From NCBI GenBank assembly GCA_910587485.1, contig CAJUKN010000020.1, positions 1 to 49,544 on the forward strand: a stretch of DNA of 49,544 nt. Direction: 5' to 3'. The stretch is from an uncultured Lachnospira sp. (lineage in GTDB: Bacteria > Bacillota > Clostridia > Lachnospirales > Lachnospiraceae). Below, one piece after another: positions 23,740 through 32,760 of the stretch. The position numbers and the translations under genes are program-made. The notes beneath the pieces were generated by a model, which was not told where the DNA came from, ran no database searches, and saw only the letters and a program-made list of their open reading frames with translations. Within the stretch, counting starts at the first letter, position 1, and every line of letters begins with the position of its first letter.

Positions 23740-25014
23740 TTATTGCTTTTGAGAAGTAAAATCGGCTGCAAATGTGTCAACTGCTGTTGTTATATCCTGT
23801 CCATCCCACACTTTATGAAGCATAATTTCATATCTTGAATAATAATATGTCTGTCCCATAAATTGTGCTTGACATCTGGAATCATTAAAAAGTTGATATA
23901 CAACATCTTTATTATTGTTGTCTTTTGCATTTTTATCTTTAGAGACACTATTTTTTGCACATAAAAGACCTGTCTTATCAAACATTGTATCAGCATAATC
24001 ATAGCTTAAGCAATGTGCCACAGCCTTTGCAACCTCAATGTCATCAGCATATGGACTTACAAAAACATCCATATTTTCAGACATTAATGAAGTGTCAAGG
24101 TCTTGTGCAAGCTTTGGCACTTTTATGATTTCATATGAAACAGAAGATGAATCAATCTCTTTTAAATGATTTACATCTGTAATCGTATATGCCATTGTAC
24201 CTTCTGCAAATTTTGTTGACGTATCATCAATAACATTTGTGCCTCTTACAATACCAAACTGTTCTTTTTGCTTAAAATATTGTTCCATTGCTTTTTTAAG
24301 TATTTCTTTATTAACATTTAATGATGATACATCATCTCCCGTTTCACCGCCAATATCAATACTATCGCAAGAAAAACAATAGTTTATAAACATATTGGAA
24401 ACGTCCCAATCAAAAATCTGCTTAATATTTGCATTTTTATCATCAATCTTATAATTAAGAGAATATTGATATAATTCATCAAATGTAGAAACTTTTGGTG
24501 CTACATCTTTGTTATATACCATAAAAGGAATATTAAAAGATAATGGATAACCATATAGGTCATTGTCAAATGTTGCTGCTTCTATTGCCGCTTTACTAAA
24601 ATTTTTCTCATTATAATACGCTGCGTATGTGTTATTTTTTAACACAAGTCCCATCATATTTGCTTTTTCAAGCTGGTCTGCAGACATAATGTAGACATCT
24701 GGTGCGTCACTGCCATGAATACTACTATTATAAATATTCTCTAAATAATTTTCTGAGTCCATAAGCTGTGGTTTAATCTCAATTAAATTATTTGCTTGAT
24801 TGACCTGCTTTGCAACATACTCTAAATAGGGGGTATATTTGTCATTTGTATACCACACTGTAACTGTTTTAAGCGTTTCTAGCTGTATACTCTTAGCCGT
24901 TTTATCTGTGGCTTCACCGCAGCCTGCTAAATGAACACATAAAGTACTTATTATTACTATTGCAATGATTTTTCTTGTCCAATTTATAGATTTTTTTTTC
25001 TTAAATGAACTCAT
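23740..25014 (-). CDS. extracellular solute-binding lipoprotein (ABC transporter type)
   Basis: About 424 residues. A signal peptide with lipobox HLAGC (about residue 33) is followed by a family 1 solute-binding fold (VTVWYTNDKYTPYLEYV, SDAPDVYIMSADQLEK, DNDLYGYPLSFNIPFMVYNKD), typical of sugar- or oligosaccharide-binding proteins. No permease or ATPase gene is nearby. The gene overlaps the end of argD by 14 bases and has AGGAAGG as ribosome binding site inside argD, so it is translated as part of the arg operon. ATG 25014 is chosen over TTG 25017. Ligand unknown. Confidence 0.86.
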   Translation of the reverse strand: MSSFKKKKSINWTRKIIAIVIISTLCVHLAGCGEATDKTAKSIQLETLKTVTVWYTNDKYTPYLEYVAKQVNQANNLIEIKPQLMDSENYLENIYNSSIHGSDAPDVYIMSADQLEKANMMGLVLKNNTYAAYYNEKNFSKAAIEAATFDNDLYGYPLSFNIPFMVYNKDVAPKVSTFDELYQYSLNYKIDDKNANIKQIFDWDVSNMFINYCFSCDSIDIGGETGDDVSSLNVNKEILKKAMEQYFKQKEQFGIVRGTNVIDDTSTKFAEGTMAYTITDVNHLKEIDSSSVSYEIIKVPKLAQDLDTSLMSENMDVFVSPYADDIEVAKAVAHCLSYDYADTMFDKTGLLCAKNSVSKDKNAKDNNNKDVVYQLFNDSRCQAQFMGQTYYYSRYEIMLHKVWDGQDITTAVDTFAADFTSQKQ

Positions 25015-26194
25015 CAAGAACCTTCCTAAGTTTTTCTATCATTTCATCAACATCACCTGTTGTTATAACAAGCGGCGGAACAAAACGTATCACATTTGTT
25101 CCTGCTGAAAATAATATTAATCCATTATCCAAACATTTTGCAATGACATCTTTAGGATTAACTGTAAGTTCTATACCTTGTATTAATCCCATTCCTCTGC
25201 GCTCTCGCACAATGTCATAGTCATTTACCACTTGATTCAAACGCTCTGTAAGGTACGCTCCAACGGTTTTGACATTTTCAATGACATTAAATTTATTAAA
25301 CTGATTAAACACTTCAACGGCTGCTGCACATGCAAGAGGATTTCCTCCATATGTTGAGCCATGGTCGCCCGGCACAAATGCCTTTGCAACTTCTTCTTTT
25401 GCAAGAAATGCTCCTATTGGTATTCCACAGCCTAACGCCTTTGCACATGTAAGAATATCTGGCTCCACACCATACTGTTGATATGCAAACATAGACCCGC
25501 TTCTTCCCATACCACACTGTATTTCATCAAGAATTAATAAAATGCCTTTCTCTTCACAAATTTGTTTAATGCCTTCCATAAATTCCTTTGTGGCTGGATA
25601 TATTCCACCTTCACCTTGAATAGTCTCAAAAATGATAGCACATGTCTTGTCGTTTACTAACTCTCTTACACTGTTTAGGTCATTAAATCGTGCAAATTTA
25701 ACACCTGATAACATTGGTCCAAACGCTTCCTGATAATGATAATTGCCTGTTACTGCAAGCGCACCCATGCTTCTCCCATGAAAAGAATGTTCCATAGCAA
25801 TCATTTCATGGTCTGTAGAATTGTTCTTTAAATAGGCATATTTCTTTGCAAGCTTAATTGCTCCTTCAATGGCTTCTGTACCACTGTTGGTAAAAAACAC
25901 CCTATCCATACCCGAAGCGGCAGTAATTGCTTTTGCTGCACTAGCTGCTGGTTCATTGTAAAAATAATTCGATGTGTGAATCATTTTATCAATTTGATTT
26001 TTAAGTGCATTATTGTACTCTTTATTATTATACCCAAGTGCAAATACAGCAATTCCTGCACCAAAATCAAGATAGCGGTTGCCATTGGTATCATATAATC
26101 GTATACCATTTCCTTTTTCAACTACGATTGGATAACGATTATATGTATGAATCAATTTTTCTTCTGCTAATTGTATTACTTCTTCTGTTTGCAT
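25001..26194 (-). CDS. argD: acetylornithine aminotransferase
   Basis: About 397 residues; PLP-dependent transamination of N-acetylglutamate semialdehyde to N-acetylornithine. Family features: YLDFGAGIAVFALGY, FFTNSGTEAIEGAIKLAKKY, SFHGRSMGALAVTG, LDEIQCGMGRSG and the PLP-Lys in ILTCAKALGCGIPIGA. Codon ATG 26194 follows AGAGG by five bases; GTG 26200 is too near. A stem-loop abuts the ribosome binding site. Fourth gene of the arg operon; the solute-binding protein gene overlaps its end. Confidence 0.94.
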   Translation of the reverse strand: MQTEEVIQLAEEKLIHTYNRYPIVVEKGNGIRLYDTNGNRYLDFGAGIAVFALGYNNKEYNNALKNQIDKMIHTSNYFYNEPAASAAKAITAASGMDRVFFTNSGTEAIEGAIKLAKKYAYLKNNSTDHEMIAMEHSFHGRSMGALAVTGNYHYQEAFGPMLSGVKFARFNDLNSVRELVNDKTCAIIFETIQGEGGIYPATKEFMEGIKQICEEKGILLILDEIQCGMGRSGSMFAYQQYGVEPDILTCAKALGCGIPIGAFLAKEEVAKAFVPGDHGSTYGGNPLACAAAVEVFNQFNKFNVIENVKTVGAYLTERLNQVVNDYDIVRERRGMGLIQGIELTVNPKDVIAKCLDNGLILFSAGTNVIRFVPPLVITTGDVDEMIEKLRKVLDEFI

Positions 26195-26209
26195 ATACAC
26201 CTCTTTTCT

Positions 26210-26246
26210 GCGCTGTTATTGCATAGAACAAGCTTGGAAACAGCAC
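26210..26246 (-). promoter_or_regulatory. leader stem-loop abutting the argD ribosome binding site
   Basis: On the minus strand GTGCTGTT and AACAGCGC (8 bp, one G-U) enclose a 21-nt loop and end directly before AGAAAAGAGG, in the 102-base gap between argB and argD. The arrangement matches that seen before purO and argC. Confidence 0.55.
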
Positions 26247-26302
26247 AAATCCAAACTTATCTTACTATTCATTGATTAGATACTATTCCTATAATACTAA
26301 AT

Positions 26303-27199
26303 TTAGATATTAGTTGTAAAGAATCTTTCTGCATTATCACTTAAAATAGCTGTGCCAATACCCTTGTTGGTAAATATTTCAAGTAAAAGACAATGCGGAA
26401 TACGTCCATCAAGTATATGCACTCTCGAAACACCATGTTCTATGGCATCAATACAATTATTTAATTTTGGAAGCATACCGCCTCCTATCGTTCCTCCTGA
26501 TAAAAGTCCTCTTGCCTCTGATGTTGAAAGTTCTGAAATCAATGTTTCCTTATCATTGTAATCTCGATATACCCCTTCAATATCAGTCAAAAATGCCAGT
26601 TTTTCTGCATGAACTGCTCTTGCAATCGCACACGCGGCATCATCTGCATTAATATTATAAGAATGAAAATCATCATCATAACCTATAGGACATATAACTG
26701 GAAGAAAATCATCTTTCAATAAGGAATGGATAATTGTTGAATCCACTTCCTTGACTTCTCCAACATATCCAATATCTTCTCCATTAGAATACTTTTTCTC
26801 AACCTTTAGCATACCACCATCTTTTCCGCTTATACCACAAGCCTTAACACCCAATTCGCTGATAAGCGATACAAGACTTTTATTTACCTTATTGAGAACC
26901 ATCTCTGCTATTTCCATTGTCGCCTCGTCCGTCACACGAAGTCCATTGACAAATCGAGGTTCCATACCTGATTTTTCAACCCATTTACTAATTTCTTTTC
27001 CACCGCCATGTACAATAATAGGCTTAAATCCAACAAGTTTTAACAAGACAACATCTTGAATCACCTTTCTTTTTAATGCCTCATCAACCATAGCACTTCC
27101 ACCATATTTGACCACAATAATTTTTCGATTAAATTTCTGTATATATGGGAGGGCTTCCACTAAAATGGATGCCTTCTTTAATTCTTCATCTAAATTCAT
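26303..27199 (-). CDS. argB: acetylglutamate kinase
   Basis: About 298 residues; phosphorylates N-acetylglutamate. Motifs: VVKYGGSAM near residue 30, VHGGGKEI, NGLRVTDEATMEIAEMVL (substrate-binding region), SGKDGGML, NINADDAA, LTDIEGVYRDY, GGTIGGGMLPKL. The N-terminal helix preceding the kinase core is short, but arginine-inhibited types have a longer one, so allosteric feedback is uncertain. ATG 27199 is chosen because AGAAATGAGG is six bases upstream. It is third in the operon, 62 bases after argJ. Confidence 0.94.
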   Translation of the reverse strand: MNLDEELKKASILVEALPYIQKFNRKIIVVKYGGSAMVDEALKRKVIQDVVLLKLVGFKPIIVHGGGKEISKWVEKSGMEPRFVNGLRVTDEATMEIAEMVLNKVNKSLVSLISELGVKACGISGKDGGMLKVEKKYSNGEDIGYVGEVKEVDSTIIHSLLKDDFLPVICPIGYDDDFHSYNINADDAACAIARAVHAEKLAFLTDIEGVYRDYNDKETLISELSTSEARGLLSGGTIGGGMLPKLNNCIDAIEHGVSRVHILDGRIPHCLLLEIFTNKGIGTAILSDNAERFFTTNI

Positions 27200-27261
27200 A
27201 TTAATCCTCATTTCTGCGTTATTTCTTATTAAAACTTTGATACAAATAATCAATTTATTGA

Positions 27262-28497
27262 TTAAGAACGATAATCTGCATTAATTTTTATATAATCAAA
27301 TGTCAAGTCACAACCCCATGCCGTTGCTTTTTCATTTCCTGATTGTATATCCACAATGGCTGTAATTGGATTTTTTGATAAAATTTCCGTTGCTTTCTCT
27401 TCACTGTAATTGGCAGCTAAACCATTTTCAACAATCTTTATTTTTCCTGCCTCGCTCTCAAAGTAAATATCCACTTTTTCAGGGTCAAAATCGGCATCGG
27501 AATATCCCATAGCACACATCATTCTTCCCCAGTTGGCATCATGTCCAAATATGGCACATTTTGTAAGATTAGAAGTCACAACAGACTTTGCCAAGACTTT
27601 TGCCTGTTCCTTTGTCTTTGCGCCAATTACTTGAACCTCAAAAAGACAAGTGCAGCCCTCTCCATCTCCTGCTATCATTTTTGACAATTCTGTAAGAACA
27701 TAGCAAAGTGCTTGATAATATAACTCATAATCTGCTTTGTTGTCTATGGTTATTGCTTGATTTTTAGCCATACCATTTGCCATCACAAGAACAGTATCAT
27801 TGGTTGATGTATCACCATCAACCGATATCATATTAAATGAATCCTCAACAATCTCACTTGTCATTTTCTTTAATGCCGATTGTTCAATCACTGCATCTGA
27901 AGTAATAAAACATAACATTGTCGCCATATTAGGGTGTATCATACCAGCGCCTTTGCACATTCCGCCAACGGTAACTGTTTTTCCGCCAATCTCTACTGAA
28001 ACTGCTACCTGTTTATGTCTTGTGTCGGTTGTCATAATTGCCTTAGCCGCATCAGTTGCTGCCTCTAGTGTGTCAGACAGTTCTGGTGCAAGTAATTCAA
28101 TTCCATGAAGGATTTTATCCACTGGAAGCTGCATTCCTATCACTCCAGTTGAGCCTAACAAAACCGAATCTTCTGGTATAGAAAGTACTTTTGAAACCAA
28201 TTCTGCCTCTGCCTTACATATCTTATCGCCTTCTTTTCCTGTACACGCATTGGCAATACCCGTATTCACTACAACAGCCTGCGAAAATGCACTGTTATTG
28301 ACTATATTTTTATCCCATTTTACAGGTGCTGCAAAAACCTTATTTAATGTAAATGTTCCTGCTGTCACACAAGGCTTTTCAGAGTATATCATAGACATAT
28401 CTTTTTTTGTATTATTTTTAATACCAACATGGACTGCCGCTGCCTTAAAACCTTTTGCGGCAGTAACACCGCCCTCTATTATTTTTATATTATTCAT
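27262..28497 (-). CDS. argJ: bifunctional ornithine acetyltransferase / N-acetylglutamate synthase
   Basis: 411 residues. Transfers the acetyl group from N-acetylornithine to glutamate, recycling it, and in bifunctional types makes N-acetylglutamate from acetyl-CoA. The self-cleavage site is visible in KGAGMIHPNMATML (nucleophile Thr), with the upstream VNTGIANACTG and downstream DGDTSTNDT motifs. Autocleavage gives two chains. The ribosome binding site is weak: nothing better than a GATAA-like sequence precedes ATG 28497. It follows argC by 83 bases. Confidence 0.94.
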   Translation of the reverse strand: MNNIKIIEGGVTAAKGFKAAAVHVGIKNNTKKDMSMIYSEKPCVTAGTFTLNKVFAAPVKWDKNIVNNSAFSQAVVVNTGIANACTGKEGDKICKAEAELVSKVLSIPEDSVLLGSTGVIGMQLPVDKILHGIELLAPELSDTLEAATDAAKAIMTTDTRHKQVAVSVEIGGKTVTVGGMCKGAGMIHPNMATMLCFITSDAVIEQSALKKMTSEIVEDSFNMISVDGDTSTNDTVLVMANGMAKNQAITIDNKADYELYYQALCYVLTELSKMIAGDGEGCTCLFEVQVIGAKTKEQAKVLAKSVVTSNLTKCAIFGHDANWGRMMCAMGYSDADFDPEKVDIYFESEAGKIKIVENGLAANYSEEKATEILSKNPITAIVDIQSGNEKATAWGCDLTFDYIKINADYRS

Positions 28498-28580
28498 ATA
28501 TTTATCATGCTGTCAAAATATTTTTGACTGCTTTTCCTTTCTTATTTATTTTGTTATACAATATTTCACAATTACATATT

Positions 28581-29627
28581 TTATGGAAACAATGGTACTG
28601 TCAAAAGCCCCTCATTTTCTTTTAATCCAAACATCAAATTCATATTTTGTACTGCCTGCCCTGCTGCACCTTTCACAAGATTGTCAAGCGCACCCATCAT
28701 AATCAGTCGATGTGTTCTTGACTCAATTCTAAAATTAATATCAACAAAATTACTGCCTTCTACCCATCTCGTCTCAGGACATACATCTTTATCTAAAACA
28801 CGGATAAAATACTCATCTTGATAATAGGCATCATAGATTTGTTTTACCTCTTCATAAGCAACATCTTTCGCCAAATCTGCATAAGCTGTAACAAGAATAC
28901 CTCTATTCATTGGGACTAAATGTGGTGTAAAGATTAACTTAATATCATCTTTAGCACAAGCATATCCTAACTGTTCTTCTATCTCTGGCGTATGTCTGTG
29001 TGTACCTACACCATATGCTTTCATATTCTCATTTACTTCACAGAACAAATTTTGCACTTTTGCGCTGCGCCCTGCTCCTGATGTACCACTCTTTGCATCA
29101 ATAATAATTGAATATGGATTAATTATTCCTTCTTTTACCATAGGATATAAAGCTAATATAGAGGTTGTTGTATAACAGCCCGGATTAGCAATGATTCTTG
29201 TATCTTTATTAATTTGCTTTCTATTAATTTCACATAATCCATATACAGCTTCCTCAATATACTGTGGTGCTTTATGCTCAATTTTATACCAATCTTCATA
29301 AATATGCACATCTTTTAGTCGAAAATCTGCACTCAAATCAATAATTTTGACTTTATTTAATATCTCTTCATTGACAAGAGAAGCACATAACCCTTGAGGT
29401 GTCGCTGTAAATATCACATCTACCTGATTTGCAAGCAGTTCCATATTGTCATCCATACACTTTGCATCGACAAGCTGAAACATATTTCTATATATATCTG
29501 CATAATTTTCATCAATGTAGCTTCTTGAACCATACCAAACAATTTCTGCCTCTTTATGACCTAGCAAAATTCTTACAAGCTCATTGCCTGCATAGCCTGT
29601 CGCACCAATAATTCCAACCTTTATCAT
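28581..29627 (-). CDS. argC: N-acetyl-gamma-glutamyl-phosphate reductase
   Basis: 348 residues; NADPH-dependent reduction to N-acetylglutamate semialdehyde. Rossmann start VGIIGATGYAGNELVRIL, catalytic Cys in IANPGCYTTTSIL, and conserved SGAGRSAKV and HRHTPEIEEQLG. First gene of the argCJBD operon. It is preceded by a good promoter (29681-29708) and ARG-box-like repeats, and its ribosome binding site (AATGAGG) is preceded by a small hairpin GTGCA/TGCAC. Confidence 0.95.
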   Translation of the reverse strand: MIKVGIIGATGYAGNELVRILLGHKEAEIVWYGSRSYIDENYADIYRNMFQLVDAKCMDDNMELLANQVDVIFTATPQGLCASLVNEEILNKVKIIDLSADFRLKDVHIYEDWYKIEHKAPQYIEEAVYGLCEINRKQINKDTRIIANPGCYTTTSILALYPMVKEGIINPYSIIIDAKSGTSGAGRSAKVQNLFCEVNENMKAYGVGTHRHTPEIEEQLGYACAKDDIKLIFTPHLVPMNRGILVTAYADLAKDVAYEEVKQIYDAYYQDEYFIRVLDKDVCPETRWVEGSNFVDINFRIESRTHRLIMMGALDNLVKGAAGQAVQNMNLMFGLKENEGLLTVPLFP

Positions 29628-29641
29628 ACTTCCTCATTTCT

Positions 29642-29659
29642 GTGCATTATTTTTTGCAC
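29642..29659 (-). promoter_or_regulatory. leader stem-loop before the argC ribosome binding site
   Basis: GTGCA and TGCAC (5 bp, 8-nt A-rich loop) end immediately before AGAAATGAGG of argC. It is small, and its effect is not predictable. Confidence 0.45.
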
Positions 29660-29680
29660 CTTTCATTTTCTTTGTTCATT

Positions 29681-29708
29681 ATTATAACAACTTTTTTTTC
29701 TATGTAAA
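29681..29708 (-). promoter_or_regulatory. argC promoter
   Basis: On the minus strand, TTTACA (29703-29708), 16-base spacer and TATAAT (29681-29686), 54 bases before the argC start. It is a near-consensus sigma-A promoter. Confidence 0.8.
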
Positions 29709-29715
29709 GTACTAA

Positions 29716-29756
29716 TTGCATAAAATTTTATTTTTATGCACTTTTATTGCATAAAA
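29716..29756. promoter_or_regulatory. ARG-box-like operator upstream of argC
   Basis: Three copies of a half-site appear as TTGCATAAAA (29716-29725), TTTTTATGCA (29731-29740, opposite strand) and TTGCATAAAA (29747-29756). This is the inverted AT-rich repeat pattern bound by arginine repressor (ArgR/AhrC), directly upstream of the argC -35. An argR gene is not in the window. Confidence 0.7.
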
Positions 29757-29782
29757 ATTAAACAAATGTTTACAATCCGCCT

Positions 29783-29905
29783 TGCTGCTTACTCATAATT
29801 TCATAGCTGCTATCGCAGTTTTTCAGCAAAAATACAAGCTCCCACTAAAACAATCACGTTCCTACCCCCACTTATATCTTTGCTGCCTTAAAGTGGGGAT
29901 TTTCT
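29783..29905. other. structured intergenic region with dispersed repeat and plus-strand terminator
   Basis: 29783-29818 (minus) matches 3224-3259 at 31 of 36 positions. Further on, CCCCACTT (29866-29873) and AAGTGGGG (29891-29898) form an 8-bp stem followed by ATTTTCTT on the plus strand, a terminator-like structure lying upstream of the argG promoter. This is consistent with a short plus-strand RNA from 29760 to 29905, or with a decayed element. No ORF recognised. Confidence 0.45.
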
Positions 29906-29921
29906 TGATGAGGTTAAATAA

Positions 29922-29950
29922 AATGAATATTTAATGAATAAATATACATT
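29922..29950. promoter_or_regulatory. ARG-box-like sequence upstream of argG
   Basis: Two direct copies of ATGAATATTT/ATGAATAAAT followed by ATACATT, just upstream of the argG -35. ATGAATAAATATACATT resembles the Bacillus ARG box core (CATGAATAAAAATGCAAG), though it is less good than the argC site. Confidence 0.5.
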
Positions 29951-29958
29951 TTTAACTA

Positions 29959-29987
29959 TTGATTTTTTTCTCTTATTGGATTATGAT
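29959..29987 (+). promoter_or_regulatory. argG promoter
   Basis: TTGATT (29959-29964), 17 bases, TATGAT (29982-29987). Transcription would start near 29994, about 95 bases ahead of the argG start. Confidence 0.75.
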
Positions 29988-29999
29988 AAGTACAATAAT

Positions 30000-30024
30000 G
30001 GACGACATGCTTCACAAGCCGTCC
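30000..30024 (+). promoter_or_regulatory. 5'-end hairpin in the argG leader
   Basis: GGACG and CGTCC enclose an inner GCTT / AAGC stem. If the promoter above is right, the hairpin begins about 6 bases into the RNA, where it could stabilise it. No T-run follows. Confidence 0.45.
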
Positions 30025-30087
30025 TTATGTTAATTCAAACGCTGCCAAACCAGCTTATTGAATGAAAAAATCAGGAGGACATTATTA

Positions 30088-31302
30088 ATGAAAGAAAAAG
30101 TTATTTTAGCTTACTCTGGTGGTCTTGACACCACTGCAATTATTCCTTGGCTAAAGGAAAATTTTGATTATGAAGTTATCTGCGTATGTGCAGACTGTGG
30201 ACAAGAGGAAGAATTAGATGGACTTGAGGAAAGAGCAATTTCATGCGGTGCTTCTAAGCTCTACATAGAAGACCTTACCGACGAATTTTGCGATGACTAT
30301 ATTGTACCTTGTGTACAAGCTCATGCTGTATATGAAAACAAATATCTTCTTGGCACATCTATGGCAAGACCTTTAATTGCAAAAAGACTTGTTGAGATTG
30401 CGCGCAAAGAAGGTGCTACTGCAATATGTCATGGTGCTACGGGCAAGGGAAATGACCAGATTCGTTTTGAGCTGACCATCAAGGCACTTGCACCAGATAT
30501 CAAGATTATTGCTGCATGGAGAAATGAAAAATGGACTATGCAGTCTCGTGAAGATGAAATTGAATACTGCAAACAACATGGTATCCACCTTCCATTTTCA
30601 GCCGATACCAGCTATAGTCGTGACCGTAATATATGGCATATCAGCCATGAAGGATTGGAATTGGAAGACCCAGCCAATGAGCCAAATTATGAGCATTTGC
30701 TTGTACTTGGTACAACACCTGAAAAAGCACCCGATGAAGGCGAATATGTTACAATAACCTTTGAAAAAGGTGTTCCAAAAACTGTCAATGGAAAAGCTAT
30801 GAAAGTTTCTGATATTATTCGTGAACTCAATCGTCTTGGCGGAAAGCACGGTATTGGTATTATTGATATCGTAGAAAATCGTGTTGTTGGTATGAAATCC
30901 CGCGGTGTTTATGAGACACCGGGCGGAACAATTCTCTATGAAGCACATCAACAACTTGAAGAGCTTGTTCTTGACCGAGATACTTCAACAATGAAGTTAG
31001 ATATGGGCAATAAATTTGCTCAAATCGTTTATGAAGGAAAATGGGAGACACCTTTACGTGAAGCTGTCCAAGCATTTATTGAAACCACACAAGAAAAAGT
31101 TACAGGTGAAGTAAAGTTTAAGCTTTATAAAGGCAATATTATAAAAGCAGGTACAACTTCTCCTTATTCCCTTTATAATGAATCAATTGCTTCCTTTACA
31201 ACAGGTGAACTTTATGACCATCACGATGCAGAAGGCTTTATTAATCTCTTTGGACTTTCATTAAAAGTACGTGCTTTAAAAGATGCAGAAAATAATAAAT
31301 AA
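30088..31302 (+). CDS. argG: argininosuccinate synthase
   Basis: 404 residues from ATG 30088, which has AGGAGG ten bases upstream; a longer in-frame ATG (30058) lacks one. Joins citrulline and aspartate at the cost of ATP. P-loop-like start AYSGGLDTTAIIPWL, then HGATGKGNDQIRFE and DTSYSRDRNIWH-type motifs. The argG stop is followed by a strong hairpin (31364-31407). It is divergent from argC, and both promoters have ARG-box-like sites. Confidence 0.96.
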   Translation: MKEKVILAYSGGLDTTAIIPWLKENFDYEVICVCADCGQEEELDGLEERAISCGASKLYIEDLTDEFCDDYIVPCVQAHAVYENKYLLGTSMARPLIAKRLVEIARKEGATAICHGATGKGNDQIRFELTIKALAPDIKIIAAWRNEKWTMQSREDEIEYCKQHGIHLPFSADTSYSRDRNIWHISHEGLELEDPANEPNYEHLLVLGTTPEKAPDEGEYVTITFEKGVPKTVNGKAMKVSDIIRELNRLGGKHGIGIIDIVENRVVGMKSRGVYETPGGTILYEAHQQLEELVLDRDTSTMKLDMGNKFAQIVYEGKWETPLREAVQAFIETTQEKVTGEVKFKLYKGNIIKAGTTSPYSLYNESIASFTTGELYDHHDAEGFINLFGLSLKVRALKDAENNK

Positions 31303-31363
31303 TAAATATTTATTAAATCAATTACAACATAAAAAATAGTATATAAAGAATTAGCACATAAAT

Positions 31364-31407
31364 AATCTGCCGCATTTGGTAATTTATTTTACCTTATGCG
31401 GCAGATT
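31364..31407. terminator. bidirectional terminator hairpin between argG and glyA
   Basis: AATCTGCCGCAT (31364-31375) pairs with ATGCGGCAGATT (31396-31407), with an inner GGTAA / TTACC stem. It serves the convergent argG and glyA; the flanking U-tracts are poor. Confidence 0.75.
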
Positions 31408-31442
31408 CATGTAGTTTATTATTGTATTAGACGTAAACAATT

Positions 31443-32681
31443 TTAATATAACGGATATTTGTCAGTAAGCGTCTTAACCATCTGTACTGCTTTTTCCTTA
31501 TTTGCATCAACATCATCAACAAGAAGTGCAATTGCTTCTGCTACAGTGTCCATATCTGCTGTGTTAAATCCTCTTGTTGTAACGGCTGCTGTACCTAATC
31601 GAATACCACTTGTCACAAAAGGAGAAGCTGGGTCATTTGGAACCGTATTTTTATTACATGTAATATTCGCTGCATCGAGAAGCTTCTCAACTTCTTTTCC
31701 AGTAACACCTTTGCTTATCAGATTGACAAGCATAAGGTGATTGTCTGTACCACCTGAAACAATATCAAATCCTCTATTGATAAGTCCTTTACATAAGGCT
31801 TGTGCATTATCTACAACATTTTGTGCATACACTTTAAAGTCAGGCTCTAACGCTTCCTTTAAGCAAACTGCCTTTGCTGCAATAACGTGCATAAGCGGTC
31901 CGCCCTGTATGCCCGGAAATACCGATTTATTAAATTTGAATTTATCTGCATTTTCAGCCGATGAAAGAATCATACCACCTCTAGGTCCACGAAGTGTTTT
32001 ATGTGTTGTTGTTGTAACTACATCTGCATATGGCATTGGGCTAGGATGTGTTCCACCTGCCACAAGACCTGCAATATGCGCCATATCAACCATAAGGTAA
32101 GCACCAACCTCATCACATATTTCTCTAAACTTCTTAAAATCAATCGTTCTTGCATAAGCACTTGCCCCTGCAATAATCATCTTTGGCTTACACTCTTTTG
32201 CAATGCGCAGTACCTCATCATAATCAATAAAACCTTCTGATGTAACACCATAAGGCACAATATTAAAATATTTACCAGAAATGTTTACTGGAGAACCATG
32301 TGAGAGATGTCCACCACAATCCAAACTCATACCCATAACGGTATCACCGGGTTCAACCATAGCAAAAAATGCGGCTAAGTTTGCCTGCGCTCCTGAATGT
32401 GGCTGAACATTTGCATACTCGCATCCAAAAAGCTGCTTTGCTCTGTCTATTGCAAGTGTTTCAACAACATCAACATATTCACAGCCGCCATAATATCTCT
32501 TTCCCGGATATCCTTCTGCATATTTATTGGTAAGTGGGCTTCCCATAGCTGCCATAACCGTTTTGCTTACAAGATTTTCAGATGCAATCAATTCAATATG
32601 ACTTCTCTGTCTTTCAAGTTCATCATTCATAGCCTTTGCAAGCTCTGAATCATAGTTTAATACTTCATCAAACGAATACAT
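31443..32681 (-). CDS. glyA: serine hydroxymethyltransferase
   Basis: 412 residues; PLP enzyme interconverting serine and glycine, charging tetrahydrofolate. Typical sequence: ELERQRSHIELIASEN, YAEGYPGKRYYGGCEYVD, VQPHSGAQANLA, and the PLP-Lys region VVTTTTHKTLRGPRGG, then SGTDNHLMLV-like (SGGTDNHLMLVNL). Good ribosome binding site (ATGGAGG). Single gene between a convergent terminator and a chemoreceptor gene upstream. Confidence 0.97.
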   Translation of the reverse strand: MYSFDEVLNYDSELAKAMNDELERQRSHIELIASENLVSKTVMAAMGSPLTNKYAEGYPGKRYYGGCEYVDVVETLAIDRAKQLFGCEYANVQPHSGAQANLAAFFAMVEPGDTVMGMSLDCGGHLSHGSPVNISGKYFNIVPYGVTSEGFIDYDEVLRIAKECKPKMIIAGASAYARTIDFKKFREICDEVGAYLMVDMAHIAGLVAGGTHPSPMPYADVVTTTTHKTLRGPRGGMILSSAENADKFKFNKSVFPGIQGGPLMHVIAAKAVCLKEALEPDFKVYAQNVVDNAQALCKGLINRGFDIVSGGTDNHLMLVNLISKGVTGKEVEKLLDAANITCNKNTVPNDPASPFVTSGIRLGTAAVTTRGFNTADMDTVAEAIALLVDDVDANKEKAVQMVKTLTDKYPLY

Positions 32682-32760
32682 GATAAATCCTCCATTTTAA
32701 TTATTATTTAACATATGAATGCTATTTTATAACATTCTTTATTTGACATAAGATGTTATC

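Noticed and set aside
29716..29756. The TGCATAAAA repeats as a CRISPR-like or phage-type repeat.
   Set aside because: Only three half-sites, AT-rich and next to the argC promoter; ARG boxes explain them better.
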